Shown: in pieces, positions 16,010 through 24,482 of the stretch
Layout of the letters: each line of letters opens with the position of its first letter
Position numbering within the stretch: position 1 is the stretch's first letter
NCBI GenBank assembly: GCA_947648875.1
Contig: CANSPM010000043.1
Location: 1-32,782, forward strand
Direction of reading: 5' to 3'
Length of the DNA: 32,782 nucleotides
DNA from: an uncultured Lachnospiraceae bacterium
Lineage (GTDB): Bacteria > Bacillota > Clostridia > Lachnospirales > Lachnospiraceae
Notes under the pieces: generated by a model
Databases searched by the model: none
The model's input: the letters and a program-made list of their open reading frames with translations, nothing else
Told to the model about the DNA's origin: nothing
Program-made: the position numbers and the translations under genes

Positions 16010-16093
16010 CTAAAAGGCAAAGTCGTCCCGCACGTACCCCCAAACAGGCAGAAGCAGCAGGCCAAGCACAATCAATCTCCCTGTTTTACGCAT
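16010..16093 (-). CDS. Possible 27-residue hydrophobic small protein
   Basis: ATG at 16093 is preceded by GGAGATTTCTCT; the frame ends at TAG 16010-16012. The peptide starts MRKTGRLIVLGLLLLPV, that is two basic residues and a hydrophobic stretch long enough to enter a membrane, then WGYVRDDFAF. It lies about 60 bases downstream of a good promoter start and before the unknown gene at 15920. It may be a genuine small membrane protein, a leader peptide, or the remnant of a signal sequence. Too short to be certain. Confidence 0.4.
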   Translation of the reverse strand: MRKTGRLIVLGLLLLPVWGYVRDDFAF

Positions 16094-16158
16094 AGAGAAA
16101 TCTCCGCCGTTTTTATCATGTTTTGTAACATTCCGTTGCGCCAAGAACGGATGTAATC

Positions 16159-16187
16159 ATTATACACCATTTCCTACACAAAATCAA
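16159..16187 (-). promoter_or_regulatory. Promoter for the small-gene operon downstream of polC
   Basis: On the minus strand, TTGATT (16182-16187), a 17-base spacer and a perfect TATAAT (16159-16164) form a sigma-A-type promoter. The -35 overlaps the last codons of polC and the spacer covers its stop codon. The start would be near 16152. It would drive the 27-residue frame and the three genes that follow. Confidence 0.7.
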
Positions 16188-19100
16188 ACAGACTGATCTG
16201 ATTGGACTCCGGCAAACTGCCCAGCAATCCCAGATCCGACATCAACTCCACAATGGTTTTGGACACTTTACACCGCTCCCGGAAATCATCCTTGGACAAA
16301 AACGGTCCGTCCTTGGCCGCCTCCACAATGGCATCCGCCGCTTTTTCCCCCAGGCCGTCTATACTGTTTAAGGAGGGCATCAGTCTGCCGTCCACGATCT
16401 GGAAGGAACGTGACTGTGCCCGGAAAATATCAATGGGTATGAAGTCAAACCCCCTGGCGTACATTTCCTGTACGATCTTCATGTCTCCGTAGGCCAACTC
16501 CTCTTTATTGGAGAGAGAGTCCGCGCGCTTCTGGTAGTCCGCCATAATGTTCTCCAGATGTTTCTGCCCCTGACACATGAGTTCATAGGAGAAAGCCTTG
16601 GCCCGGATGCTGAAAAACGCCGCATAATAGGCCAGGGGATAATTGATTTTGCAGTAAGCGATCCGCCAGGCCATCATCACATAAGCCGCCGCATGGGCTT
16701 TGGGAAACATGTACTTGATCTTCTTACAGGACCAGATATACCAGTCCGGCACCCCCTTCTCCGTCATAGCGTCTATCCATTCGTCCTTCAGACCTTTTCC
16801 CTTGCGCACACTCTCCATTATGGTGAAGGACAGGGAACTCTCCACCCCCTGATTAATCAGGTAGATCATGATATCGTCACGACAGCAGATGGCCGTGGAA
16901 ATCGTTGCCTTGCCCTCCAGAATCAGGGTCTGGGCATTGCCCAGCCAAACATCGGTGCCGTGGCCCAGACCGGAGATCCGGATCAGGTCGGATAACTGCT
17001 GGGGCCTGGTGTCCAGCAGCATCTGAATCACGAACTCCGTGCCGAACTCCGGGATGCCCAGGGAACCTACCGGGCAGCCGTTTATCTGCTCCGGGGTGAT
17101 GCCCAGCGCATCGGTGTTCTGAAACAGACTCATAACGCCCTTATCGTCCAGGGGAATTTTGGTAGGATCGATCCCTGTCAAATCCTGCAGCATACGGATC
17201 ATGGTGGGATCATCATGTCCCAGAATGTCCAGTTTCAGCAGGTTGTGATCAATGGAGTGGTAGTCAAAATGGGTGGTAATAATGTCCGTGGTCATATCGT
17301 TGGCCGGATGCTGCACCGGGGTAAAGGAATTGATATTCTGGCCCATGGGCAACACGATAATGCCCCCTGGGTGCTGTCCCGTGCTTCTGCGGATACCGGT
17401 ACAGCCCACCGTGATCCGATTGATCTCACAGGTACGCTTGTGCTTTCCCCGTTCCTCAAAATAATTTTTCACATAGCCGAAGGCCGTCTTGTCCGCCAGA
17501 GTACCGATGGTGCCCGCCCGGAAGGTCTGGCCCGCGCCAAAGATTACTTCCGTGTATTTATGAGCCTTGGACTGGTATTCTCCCGAAAAATTCAGGTCAA
17601 TATCCGGCTCCTTGTCTCCCTTGAAGCCAAGAAAGGTCTCAAAGGGAATGTCAAAGCCGTCTTTGATCAGAGACTCCCCGCATATCGGGCAGATTTTATC
17701 CGGCATATCGCACCCGGCGTTGCCTGCAAAAGCCCTCACCTCCGGGGAATCAAAGTCATAGTAAAAACACTTGCCACAGCGATAGTGGGCGCTTAGGGAG
17801 TTCACCTCCGTAATACCCGCCATAAACGCCACCAAAGAGGACCCCACCGAGCCCCTGGAACCCACCAGATAGCCGTCCTCCACGGATTTCCACACCAGCT
17901 TCTGGGCGATGATATACATCACCGCAAAGCCATTGGTAATGATGGAATGCAGTTCCTTTTGCAGACGTTCCTCCACAATCTCCGGCAAATCTTTCCCATA
18001 CAACTCATGGGCCTTGTCATAACAGATTTTCGTCAGAGTCTTGTCCGAATCCGGAATCACCGGAGGGCATTTGTCCGGTCGCACCGGGGCGATGGTCTCC
18101 ACCATATCCGCTATCCGGTTGGGGTTGGTGATAACGATCTCCCTGGCCTTGTCCGCCCCCAGATAAGCGAACTCCTCCAGCATCTCCTCGGTGGTGTGCA
18201 GGTACAGGGGCGCCTGCTCATCCGCATCCTCAAACCCCTTGCCCGCCATGATAATCCGACGGTACACCTCGTCCTCCGGGTCCAGAAAATGCACGTCGCA
18301 GGTAGCCACCACCGGCTTATGCAACTGCTCTCCCAGCTTCACGATCCGGCGGTTCACATTGCGTATATCCTCCACGGACTGAATATCCGGGTGCTTGGGA
18401 GACAGAATCATAAAACGGTTGTTGCCCTCCGGCTGGATCTCCAGATAATCATAGAAACCTGCCACTCGGGCAATCTCCGCGTCCGCCTTGCCATCCAGCA
18501 GCGCACGATACAGTTCTCCCGCCTCGCAGGCGCTGCCCAAAATCAGGCCCTCCCGGTATTTCAGAATCAGACTCTTGGGAATCCGGGGACGCTTGCTGTA
18601 GTAGGTGGTGTGGGACTCGGAGATCAGCCGGTACATATTGATCCGTCCCAGATCGTTTTTCGCCAGAATAATGGCATGGTAAGTGGGCAGACGCTTTACG
18701 AGATCCGGGCTGGAGGCCCCCAGTGCGTTTACCTGTTTTAAGTCTTCCGCCCCGTTTTCCTGAAGTCTCGGAATAAATTTTACAAAGATATGCGCCGTGG
18801 CCTCCGCGTCGTCCACCGCCCGGTGATGATTCTCCAGCGACACGCCCAATGTTTTGGCCACCGCGTCCAGCGTGTGCTTGGCCTGGCCCGGCAGTAAAAT
18901 CCTTGCGATTCCCACAGTATCCACGTAGGTAAACCGATTCTCATATCCCAGCCGCCTGCAATTCTCGATGATAAAACTCATATCAAAGCTGGCATTGTGC
19001 GCCACCAGCACACAGCCCTCGCAAAAATCCAGAAATCGCGGCAACACCTCACCGATCAGGGGAGCCTCCATGACCATGCCGTCATTAATGCCGGTTAATC

Positions 19101-20970
19101 TCTCTATTTCAAAAGGAATGGGCACGTCCGGATTCACAAAACTGGAAAAGCGCTCCGTGATTTCCCCATGCTCCACTTTCACAGCGCCGATTTCAATAAT
19201 CCGGTTGTTTACCGGGGAGAAACCTGTGGTCTCAATATCAAACACCACAAAATCCGCGTCCAGATCCTGGCCTCTGTCACCGGTGACGATCTCCTTCAAA
19301 TCGTCCACCAAGTAGGCCTCCACACCATAGATAATCTTAAAGAAATCCTGCTTGTCGGGGTTTTCCTCCCCCGCTTCCTTGCGCCTGCCCTTCTCCGCCT
19401 TCCAAAGATCGTCCCACACATGATTCGCGTCGGTAAAGCCCTGCACCACCCCGTGGTCTGTGATGGCGATGGCTTTGTGCCCCCACTTGTAAGCCCGCTT
19501 CACAATATCTTTCGCCTCGGACACCCCGTCCATATCGCTCATCTTAGTGTGGCAGTGCAGTTCCACCCGCTTGTGAGGGGCGGTGTCCGTCCTGCTGGTG
19601 GTGAAATCCGCCGTCTTTTTAATGCCTGTCAGGGAACCGATGGTCAGTTCATGGTCAAATTTGTCCATCATACTGATGCCCTTAATCTTTACAAAAGCTC
19701 CTGCCTTGACCCCTTCCAGGATTTCTCCCACCTGATCGTTGCGGGCGAACATTTTCACGGTCATGGTATCGGAGAAATCCGTCACATCAAAGATGATAAT
19801 CGTTTTCTCGTTCTTGATTTCCCGCTTGTCCACGGTGAGTATCTTACCCCGGATCACCACCTCGCCAATCTCGCCTATGATGTCCTCGATGCGCATGGCA
19901 TCCTCCTCGAAATCGCGACCATAAATCACATCCGGATTGTCGGAGCGCTTTACGCTGCCTCCGTAGGCACCGCCCCGATTATATTCGCCCTTTTTGTAAC
20001 CGCCTCGATAGTCCCCTTTTATGCCATAACCGCCTTTACCGCCCTGGGAACCACTCCGGCCTCTCTGCCCCAAAGCGCCCTGCGCTCCCCCGGCTGTGGT
20101 GGTGCCCGTCTGGCCGGCGCTGCGGCCCGTTCCGGTTGCCCCGCTGCTACTCTGGCCCCCGTGATCCGCATTGGTTGCTCCATGGGTCTGGCCCCCTCCG
20201 GATCTTCCGCTGCCTGCGGTTCCCTGCCCCGTTCCAGTTCCTCCTGCGACTCCGTAACCCGCCCCGGATGCTCCGGCTCCTGCCTGGCCTCCTCCCGCAT
20301 TATCCCTTCTGGCACTTCCGCCCTGCCCTGCTGCCACATCCAGCGTGGGCAGCGCTTCCGCCTGCATAAAGTCCTCCCGGGCTTCTCCTCTGCCTGCCCG
20401 CCGGGAGATTTCTGCCACCTGGAGCCGAATCTTCTGCTCGTCCTCCTGGGCGTATTTGCCGGTCTGCGCCTCTCGGTACTCCACTCGTAGAGCCAGATCA
20501 AAACCACAGCGTTCCACCAGAATTTTCTGGAGTACCTGCGTAAACTCCTCCTCCCGACTGTGGGCCAACACGCTGTCCTCCAGAATAAGTGTCATCTGCC
20601 TGACGTCGGGATAAGAGAACTGCGCCGTCCGGAAGCTGTTATAGTCGATATGATTATACTCCCGCAGTTCCTCCAGAATGCTGTCCCGGTACACATCCAT
20701 CAGCTTCTCCGGGGTATACTGGGAAGAAAGCTCAAATTTTTCATAGATCTTTACGGTCAGATTGGCACCGGGAAAAAGCTGTCTCTTTATCTCCCTCTCC
20801 GCCGCCCAGATATCCTCCTTCATGATCAGACGGCTGCTCTGCAAATAAATCCGCAGAAAATCCTTACGCTTTGTGGCGGAAATCTTCTCCACGCCTGTCT
20901 GCTCCAAGAGATCATGTACTCTTCCGTTTAACTGTAATGTGGGAAATACCTCAAAGAAAGGTTTCGCCAT
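16174..20970 (-). CDS. polC: DNA polymerase III PolC-type, alpha subunit with proofreading
   Basis: Encodes 1598 residues, longer than the usual 1430-1470. Main replicase of Firmicutes. Order of domains: N-terminal domain (1-210), low-complexity linker (about 213-338), OB fold (about 365-450), PHP start with LHCHTKMSDMDG (471-482), inserted DEDDh exonuclease with DIETTG (578-583), HNASFD (658-663) and HRAVDDAEA (716-724), second PHP part, then the polymerase with GSRGSVGSS (1037-1045), zinc cysteines CGKC (1065-1068) and CPIC (1094-1097), catalytic EPDIDLNF (1121-1128) and KLDILGHDD (1246-1254). The C-terminus QISLFDFV resembles a beta-clamp binding peptide. The start at 20970 has AGGGGGG upstream. 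It follows ispG by 106 bp; ispG-polC is a conserved pair. A GGACTG..CAGTCC hairpin (20996-21012) lies in the leader. Confidence 0.97.
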   Translation of the reverse strand: MAKPFFEVFPTLQLNGRVHDLLEQTGVEKISATKRKDFLRIYLQSSRLIMKEDIWAAEREIKRQLFPGANLTVKIYEKFELSSQYTPEKLMDVYRDSILEELREYNHIDYNSFRTAQFSYPDVRQMTLILEDSVLAHSREEEFTQVLQKILVERCGFDLALRVEYREAQTGKYAQEDEQKIRLQVAEISRRAGRGEAREDFMQAEALPTLDVAAGQGGSARRDNAGGGQAGAGASGAGYGVAGGTGTGQGTAGSGRSGGGQTHGATNADHGGQSSSGATGTGRSAGQTGTTTAGGAQGALGQRGRSGSQGGKGGYGIKGDYRGGYKKGEYNRGGAYGGSVKRSDNPDVIYGRDFEEDAMRIEDIIGEIGEVVIRGKILTVDKREIKNEKTIIIFDVTDFSDTMTVKMFARNDQVGEILEGVKAGAFVKIKGISMMDKFDHELTIGSLTGIKKTADFTTSRTDTAPHKRVELHCHTKMSDMDGVSEAKDIVKRAYKWGHKAIAITDHGVVQGFTDANHVWDDLWKAEKGRRKEAGEENPDKQDFFKIIYGVEAYLVDDLKEIVTGDRGQDLDADFVVFDIETTGFSPVNNRIIEIGAVKVEHGEITERFSSFVNPDVPIPFEIERLTGINDGMVMEAPLIGEVLPRFLDFCEGCVLVAHNASFDMSFIIENCRRLGYENRFTYVDTVGIARILLPGQAKHTLDAVAKTLGVSLENHHRAVDDAEATAHIFVKFIPRLQENGAEDLKQVNALGASSPDLVKRLPTYHAIILAKNDLGRINMYRLISESHTTYYSKRPRIPKSLILKYREGLILGSACEAGELYRALLDGKADAEIARVAGFYDYLEIQPEGNNRFMILSPKHPDIQSVEDIRNVNRRIVKLGEQLHKPVVATCDVHFLDPEDEVYRRIIMAGKGFEDADEQAPLYLHTTEEMLEEFAYLGADKAREIVITNPNRIADMVETIAPVRPDKCPPVIPDSDKTLTKICYDKAHELYGKDLPEIVEERLQKELHSIITNGFAVMYIIAQKLVWKSVEDGYLVGSRGSVGSSLVAFMAGITEVNSLSAHYRCGKCFYYDFDSPEVRAFAGNAGCDMPDKICPICGESLIKDGFDIPFETFLGFKGDKEPDIDLNFSGEYQSKAHKYTEVIFGAGQTFRAGTIGTLADKTAFGYVKNYFEERGKHKRTCEINRITVGCTGIRRSTGQHPGGIIVLPMGQNINSFTPVQHPANDMTTDIITTHFDYHSIDHNLLKLDILGHDDPTMIRMLQDLTGIDPTKIPLDDKGVMSLFQNTDALGITPEQINGCPVGSLGIPEFGTEFVIQMLLDTRPQQLSDLIRISGLGHGTDVWLGNAQTLILEGKATISTAICCRDDIMIYLINQGVESSLSFTIMESVRKGKGLKDEWIDAMTEKGVPDWYIWSCKKIKYMFPKAHAAAYVMMAWRIAYCKINYPLAYYAAFFSIRAKAFSYELMCQGQKHLENIMADYQKRADSLSNKEELAYGDMKIVQEMYARGFDFIPIDIFRAQSRSFQIVDGRLMPSLNSIDGLGEKAADAIVEAAKDGPFLSKDDFRERCKVSKTIVELMSDLGLLGSLPESNQISLFDFV
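19957..20334 (-). other. Expanded low-complexity linker inside polC
   Basis: Residues about 213-338 are dominated by Gly, Ser, Thr, Gln and Ala. The last third (about 309-338) changes to a Gly/Tyr/Lys/Arg-rich stretch with repeated RGG/KGG units such as DYRGGYKKGEYNRGG, similar to nucleic-acid-binding RGG boxes. The segment accounts for the extra length of this PolC. It joins the N-terminal domain to the OB fold. Confidence 0.8.
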
Positions 20971-21076
20971 TGTGTATACCCCCCTGCCTGCCGCCGGACT
21001 GTCCCGCAGTCCTGACCTTATCCAAATATACCGCTTCTCTGCATGACAATAAAATCCTCACAGGGCGTGGATTCTA

Positions 21077-22174
21077 TTATTGGACCCAATGGTCCAGCTC
21101 GTCCTTCAGCGCCGAAAGCAGTTCTTCCTCCGGCATTTTACGCACTATCTCGCCCTTTTTGATCAGCAGCCCCTCGCCGTCTCCTCCAGCAATGCCGATA
21201 TCCGCCTCCCTGGCTTCCCCCGGGCCGTTTACGGCACAGCCCATGACAGCCACCTTGATATCCAGCGGATAATCCGCCACCAGCTTTTCCACCTGGGTTG
21301 CCAGACCGATCAAATCAATCTTGGTTCTCCCACAGGTGGGACAGGATACCACTTCAATTCCTCCCTTCCGCAGTCTCAGGGTACGCAGAATCAGCTGGGC
21401 CGACTTTATCTCCTCCACCGGGTCTCCCGTCAGCGACACCCGTATGGTATCTCCGATGCCCTGGCGCAGAATCAGCCCCAGGCCGATGGCCGACTTGATG
21501 TTGCCGCTCTGCACCGTGCCTGACTCAGTGATACCCACATGCAGAGGATATCCGGTCTGGGACGCCAGAATCTCATGGGCCTCCACACACAGCAACACAT
21601 CCGAAGATTTGATGCTGATCACCAGATTGTCATAGCCCAGATCCTCAATGATATGTACCTTATTCAGGGCACTCTCCACAATGCCCTCCGCCGTCACGCC
21701 GCCGTATTTTTCCAGCAGCGCTTTCTCCAGGGAACCGCTGTTGACCCCCACCCGAATGGGAATGTTTCTCTCCCGGGCGGCGTCCACCACGGCTTTCACC
21801 TTTTCGGAGGAACCAATATTGCCGGGGTTGATGCGGATTTTGTCCGCACCGTTCTCCATGGCAGCAATGGCCATCTTATAGTCAAAATGGATATCCGCCA
21901 CCAGGGGAATATGGATCTGCTTCTTGATCTCTTTCAGCGCTCGGGCCGCTTCCGCATTAGGCACGGTACAGCGTATGATCTCGCATCCCGCCTGCTCTAA
22001 ACGGTGAATCTGTGCCACTGTGGCCGGTACGTCCTCCGTCCGGGTATTGGTCATGGATTGGATGGCGACGGGTGCGCCGCCGCCGATGCGCACCTGCCCG
22101 ATCTGAACACATCTGGTGCGCTGTCTGTGGGGATTTGTCTTTGTGCTTTGGCTGTTTTCGGTATGTTCTGTCAT
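21077..22174 (-). CDS. ispG: 4-hydroxy-3-methylbut-2-enyl diphosphate synthase (flavodoxin)
   Basis: Encodes 365 residues, the two-domain bacterial form. Converts MEcPP to HMBPP in the non-mevalonate isoprenoid pathway, using a [4Fe-4S] cluster and reduced flavodoxin or ferredoxin. The start at 22174 is chosen because AGGAGGAGCAT precedes it; the frame is open from 22318, and another ATG at 22240 has no good ribosome binding site and would place a terminator hairpin inside the gene. The TIM barrel carries INPGNIG and GITESGT. The cluster ligands are Cys278, Cys281 (SCPTCGR) and Cys313 (GCAVNGPGE), with Glu320 following. The upstream leader holds a terminator-like hairpin and a competing hairpin. 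Confidence 0.96.
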   Translation of the reverse strand: MTEHTENSQSTKTNPHRQRTRCVQIGQVRIGGGAPVAIQSMTNTRTEDVPATVAQIHRLEQAGCEIIRCTVPNAEAARALKEIKKQIHIPLVADIHFDYKMAIAAMENGADKIRINPGNIGSSEKVKAVVDAARERNIPIRVGVNSGSLEKALLEKYGGVTAEGIVESALNKVHIIEDLGYDNLVISIKSSDVLLCVEAHEILASQTGYPLHVGITESGTVQSGNIKSAIGLGLILRQGIGDTIRVSLTGDPVEEIKSAQLILRTLRLRKGGIEVVSCPTCGRTKIDLIGLATQVEKLVADYPLDIKVAVMGCAVNGPGEAREADIGIAGGDGEGLLIKKGEIVRKMPEEELLSALKDELDHWVQ

Positions 22175-22204
22175 ATGCTCCTCCTGAAATGGGGATTTAA
22201 GTGC

Positions 22205-22237
22205 AAAAAAGCATCTGCCTTTTGAAGGCAAATGCTT
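22205..22237 (-). terminator. Rho-independent terminator hairpin upstream of ispG
   Basis: On the minus strand, AAGCATTTGCCTT pairs with AAGGCAGATGCTT (13 bp, one G-U pair, loop CAA) and is followed by a run of T. It is 63 bp after the stop of the nucleotidyltransferase gene and only about 30 bp before the ispG ATG. It may end the upstream gene, act as an attenuator of ispG, or both. Confidence 0.75.
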
Positions 22238-22251
22238 CATCTTGTTTGCCT
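22226..22251 (-). promoter_or_regulatory. Candidate antiterminator in the ispG leader
   Basis: AGGCAAA (22245-22251, read on the minus strand) can pair over seven bases with TTTGCCT (22226-22232), which is part of the left arm of the terminator. The two structures exclude each other, as in transcription attenuation. Confidence 0.4.
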
Positions 22252-22259
22252 GTTTAACT

Positions 22260-22288
22260 ATCATACCACATTTGGGGGAAGATAGCCA
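22260..22288 (-). promoter_or_regulatory. Candidate promoter of ispG upstream of the hairpins
   Basis: On the minus strand, TGGTATGAT gives an extended -10 (TATGAT at 22260-22265) with a weak -35 (TGGCTA at 22283-22288) at 17 bases. Only about 30 bp lie between the terminator and the ispG ATG, so any promoter for ispG must sit upstream of the hairpin, as this one does, or transcription must read through from upstream. Confidence 0.4.
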
Positions 22289-22299
22289 GCTATATTCGG

Positions 22300-22968
22300 T
22301 CACCCCTCCCTGAGCCACTTATGCCCTGTCGGATTCATGAAAGAAAGCGCCTTTTGCAGCCAATCCCGCTGCTCCTGATCCATCTGCGCGTAAGCCAGCT
22401 CAAAATCCTGCCCGTAGCCCTCCCTTTCGGTATCCGTGGATTTGTATAAGCACAGTAGTTCCGGTGCCAGATAGGGAATCCTTATTCCCTGTGTTTCACT
22501 ATATAAAATAGCTTTGGACATCTCCCGTTTAACTTCTTTATTCCGGGCATAGTAGAACCAGTCCCCATCATGATCGTTAAACAAAAACTCTATAAAATTC
22601 AGTTTTTTAAGCTCCTCATGGGAAAAATCAATCCCATATATGTCTTTTTCCCCGGTTGGCGTCAAATGCACGATCCCGCAATCCTCCAGCATGCCGAAAA
22701 TATTTCGTTTTTCACGTCTCTGTTCCTTTATGTCTGTGATAAGATGCGCTCTGCCGCCACCCAGCATCTCATATACCCGATAACCCTCGGCCTGTAGGGA
22801 ACGGATGATGTCATCCCTGTCCTTCCAGTATACCAGAATATCAATATCACCATGTCTGCGGGATTCATATCCCAAAAACAAATCGATCCCCAGACCGCCG
22901 CAGACCGCCCACTCCCATGACTGCCTCTTTAACAGATGTACCGCTTCCTTTAATAAATCCCCCATCAT
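22300..22968 (-). CDS. Nucleotidyltransferase, aminoglycoside-2''-adenylyltransferase-like
   Basis: Encodes 222 residues. The polymerase-beta-type nucleotidyltransferase motif is clear: GG at residues 24-25, then [10 protein letters not shown] with the metal-binding Asp41 and Asp43. The layout, [10 protein letters not shown] followed by R.HGDIDI, is that of the ANT(2'')/LinB-like group (Pfam AadB-like), which adenylate aminoglycosides or lincosamides. Many chromosomal members have no shown resistance role, so the substrate is unknown. The start at 22968 has AAGGAGACTTATA upstream; a second ATG follows at once. It is soluble and lies first upstream of ispG, separated by the terminator hairpin. 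Confidence 0.82.
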   Translation of the reverse strand: MMGDLLKEAVHLLKRQSWEWAVCGGLGIDLFLGYESRRHGDIDILVYWKDRDDIIRSLQAEGYRVYEMLGGGRAHLITDIKEQRREKRNIFGMLEDCGIVHLTPTGEKDIYGIDFSHEELKKLNFIEFLFNDHDGDWFYYARNKEVKREMSKAILYSETQGIRIPYLAPELLCLYKSTDTEREGYGQDFELAYAQMDQEQRDWLQKALSFMNPTGHKWLREG

Positions 22969-23035
22969 TATAAGTCTCCTTCCAATTAAATCTTATTGTG
23001 ATGGCTCCAAAGGGTAAAACGCCGTTCAAACACCC

Positions 23036-23605
23036 TTATGATCCAGCCGGCCGTTCCAGGTCCGCCTTAATCAACCCATAAATATTATAGCTGCAATACC
23101 GGCTGCCCATTCTGCCCTGCCTGATACAGCCCTCCCGCACAAACCCCGCTTTGCGCAATACGGCGTTGGAAGCCGCGTTATCCACATCCGCCTCCGCATG
23201 CAGCCTGTCCATTGCAGTTTCCGTAAAAATAAAATCCACCGCCCTTTTCACGGCTTCCGTGCATATTCCCTGCCCCCACCAGTCCGGGCTGATTCTGTAT
23301 CCCACGGTGCCGATCCGGTCATTCACCACATCAAAGACCTCCAGAATACCGATAACTCTGCGGCTCTCTTTTTCCTCAACGCCCCAAATGAAATCATGAG
23401 ACAGTTTTCTCTGCACATGCGGTCTGGGATCAATAAACAATTTTCTGGCGTCGTGTTTCCCCTTTCCCAGCGGAGTTCCCCAGTAGGTGTACACCTCCGG
23501 CCTCCAAAGCCAGCCCTGTAGGTCCTCCGCGTCCTCCATCCCCATTTGCCTCAAAATGAGCCTCTCCGACTCAAGTTTTGGAATCCATAGACATTGCCTG
23601 ATCAT
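23036..23605 (-). CDS. GNAT family N-acetyltransferase, RimJ/RimL-like
   Basis: Encodes 189 residues, one GNAT domain. ESERLILRQMGMEDAEDL is the start typical of the RimJ/RimL/SpeG-like subgroup (Acetyltransf_3). GYRISPDWWGQGICTEAV is the acetyl-CoA pyrophosphate-binding region, and NAASNAVLRKAGFVREG is the conserved end of motif B. The subgroup acetylates protein N-termini or small amines; the substrate is not predictable. The start at 23605 has GGAGGGAAAAG upstream. Confidence 0.9.
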   Translation of the reverse strand: MIRQCLWIPKLESERLILRQMGMEDAEDLQGWLWRPEVYTYWGTPLGKGKHDARKLFIDPRPHVQRKLSHDFIWGVEEKESRRVIGILEVFDVVNDRIGTVGYRISPDWWGQGICTEAVKRAVDFIFTETAMDRLHAEADVDNAASNAVLRKAGFVREGCIRQGRMGSRYCSYNIYGLIKADLERPAGS

Positions 23606-23725
23606 CTTTTCCCTCCACGTATGTTTATCCTTTTCCTCTCATCCTTCCCATAGGCCGTCCATTCTCCCCCTCCGCCACCCGGTGCAGAAAATGAAAAACC
23701 ATACCATATACAAAAACCAGGGATT

Positions 23726-23740
23726 TTGACTGTAAGTCAA
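23726..23740 (-). terminator. Weak hairpin at the end of the flavoprotein gene
   Basis: TTGACT-TAC-AGTCAA (6-bp stem) overlaps the stop codon of the flavoprotein gene and is followed, on the minus strand, by AATCCCTGGTTTTT. The stem is short and the T-run is displaced, so termination is only possible. Confidence 0.3.
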
Positions 23741-24354
23741 CGGATAAAATTTGTCCAGCTCCCACTCTCTGTCTCCGGCATAATCCCCTGCTTTTTTCCC
23801 GCCTCAATGCACTTCAGCAGCCAGGCCATATTATGGGCGATGTTCCGCATAGTCTGCAATCCCTCCGCATCCCGCAGCACCTCCTCCGGTCGGTTGCCAT
23901 GTACCATGTTCCAATAGCTGGAACCCACCGCAGGCATATGGCTAATACCAAAATACTTGCTTAAATCGTCCAGAGAGGCCGTGGTTCCCGCCCTGCGGGC
24001 CGAGGCCACCGCCGCCGCAGGCTTATGTACAAAAGCATCCTTGCTGCTGTAAAAGGCCCTGTCCAGTAAAGACAGGATCCGTCCGCTGGCATGGGCATAA
24101 TACACCGGCGTGCCAAACACGAAGCCGTCCGCTTCTCTGGCTTTCCGCACAAAAGCATTGACCGGGTCGTCCATAAATATACACCCCTGCTCCGTACACT
24201 GCCTACAGCCGATGCAGTCCCTGATGGGCTGGACTCCTGTCTGAAAAATCTCGCAGGCAATCCCATCCGCCTGCAGGGTACGCCCTATCTCCTCCAGCGC
24301 CGTATTGGTACATCCCTTTTGGTTTGCGCTGCCGTTTAATAATAACACTTTCAT
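23737..24354 (-). CDS. Flavodoxin-fold oxidoreductase with a four-cysteine motif
   Basis: Encodes 205 residues of the NADPH-dependent FMN reductase/flavodoxin-fold family. The FMN phosphate loop is NGSANQKGCTNTAL (7-20) and GTPVYYAHASG (81-91) is the flavin-ring loop. Cysteines at 47, 50, 53 and 58 form CxxCxxCxxxxC, which matches the compact CX2CX2CX4-7C motif of iron-sulfur flavoproteins (Isf) that bind a [4Fe-4S] cluster next to FMN. It may therefore carry both cofactors and act in electron transfer or oxidant detoxification; the cluster is inferred. The start at 24354 has GGGAGGA upstream. Soluble. Confidence 0.88.
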   Translation of the reverse strand: MKVLLLNGSANQKGCTNTALEEIGRTLQADGIACEIFQTGVQPIRDCIGCRQCTEQGCIFMDDPVNAFVRKAREADGFVFGTPVYYAHASGRILSLLDRAFYSSKDAFVHKPAAAVASARRAGTTASLDDLSKYFGISHMPAVGSSYWNMVHGNRPEEVLRDAEGLQTMRNIAHNMAWLLKCIEAGKKQGIMPETESGSWTNFIR

Positions 24355-24482
24355 CTGGAATATCCTCCCGTATCCACTTCAAACCTCAAAATGCGGCTTC
24401 CGTTCCATAGATGCATTTCTATCTCATGAAAACGGAAACCCTGTATTCTTTCTCACCGTCATCCCCTTGTTCTTCCCTGCCG

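Noticed and set aside
19168..20490. A 440-codon plus-strand open frame opposite polC
   Set aside because: It is the antisense shadow of polC, including its GC-rich linker, with no start signal.
22175..22318. Extended N-terminus of IspG from ATG 22318 or 22240
   Set aside because: These starts lack a good ribosome binding site and would put a terminator hairpin inside the gene. The ATG at 22174 has a strong site and gives the normal IspG length.
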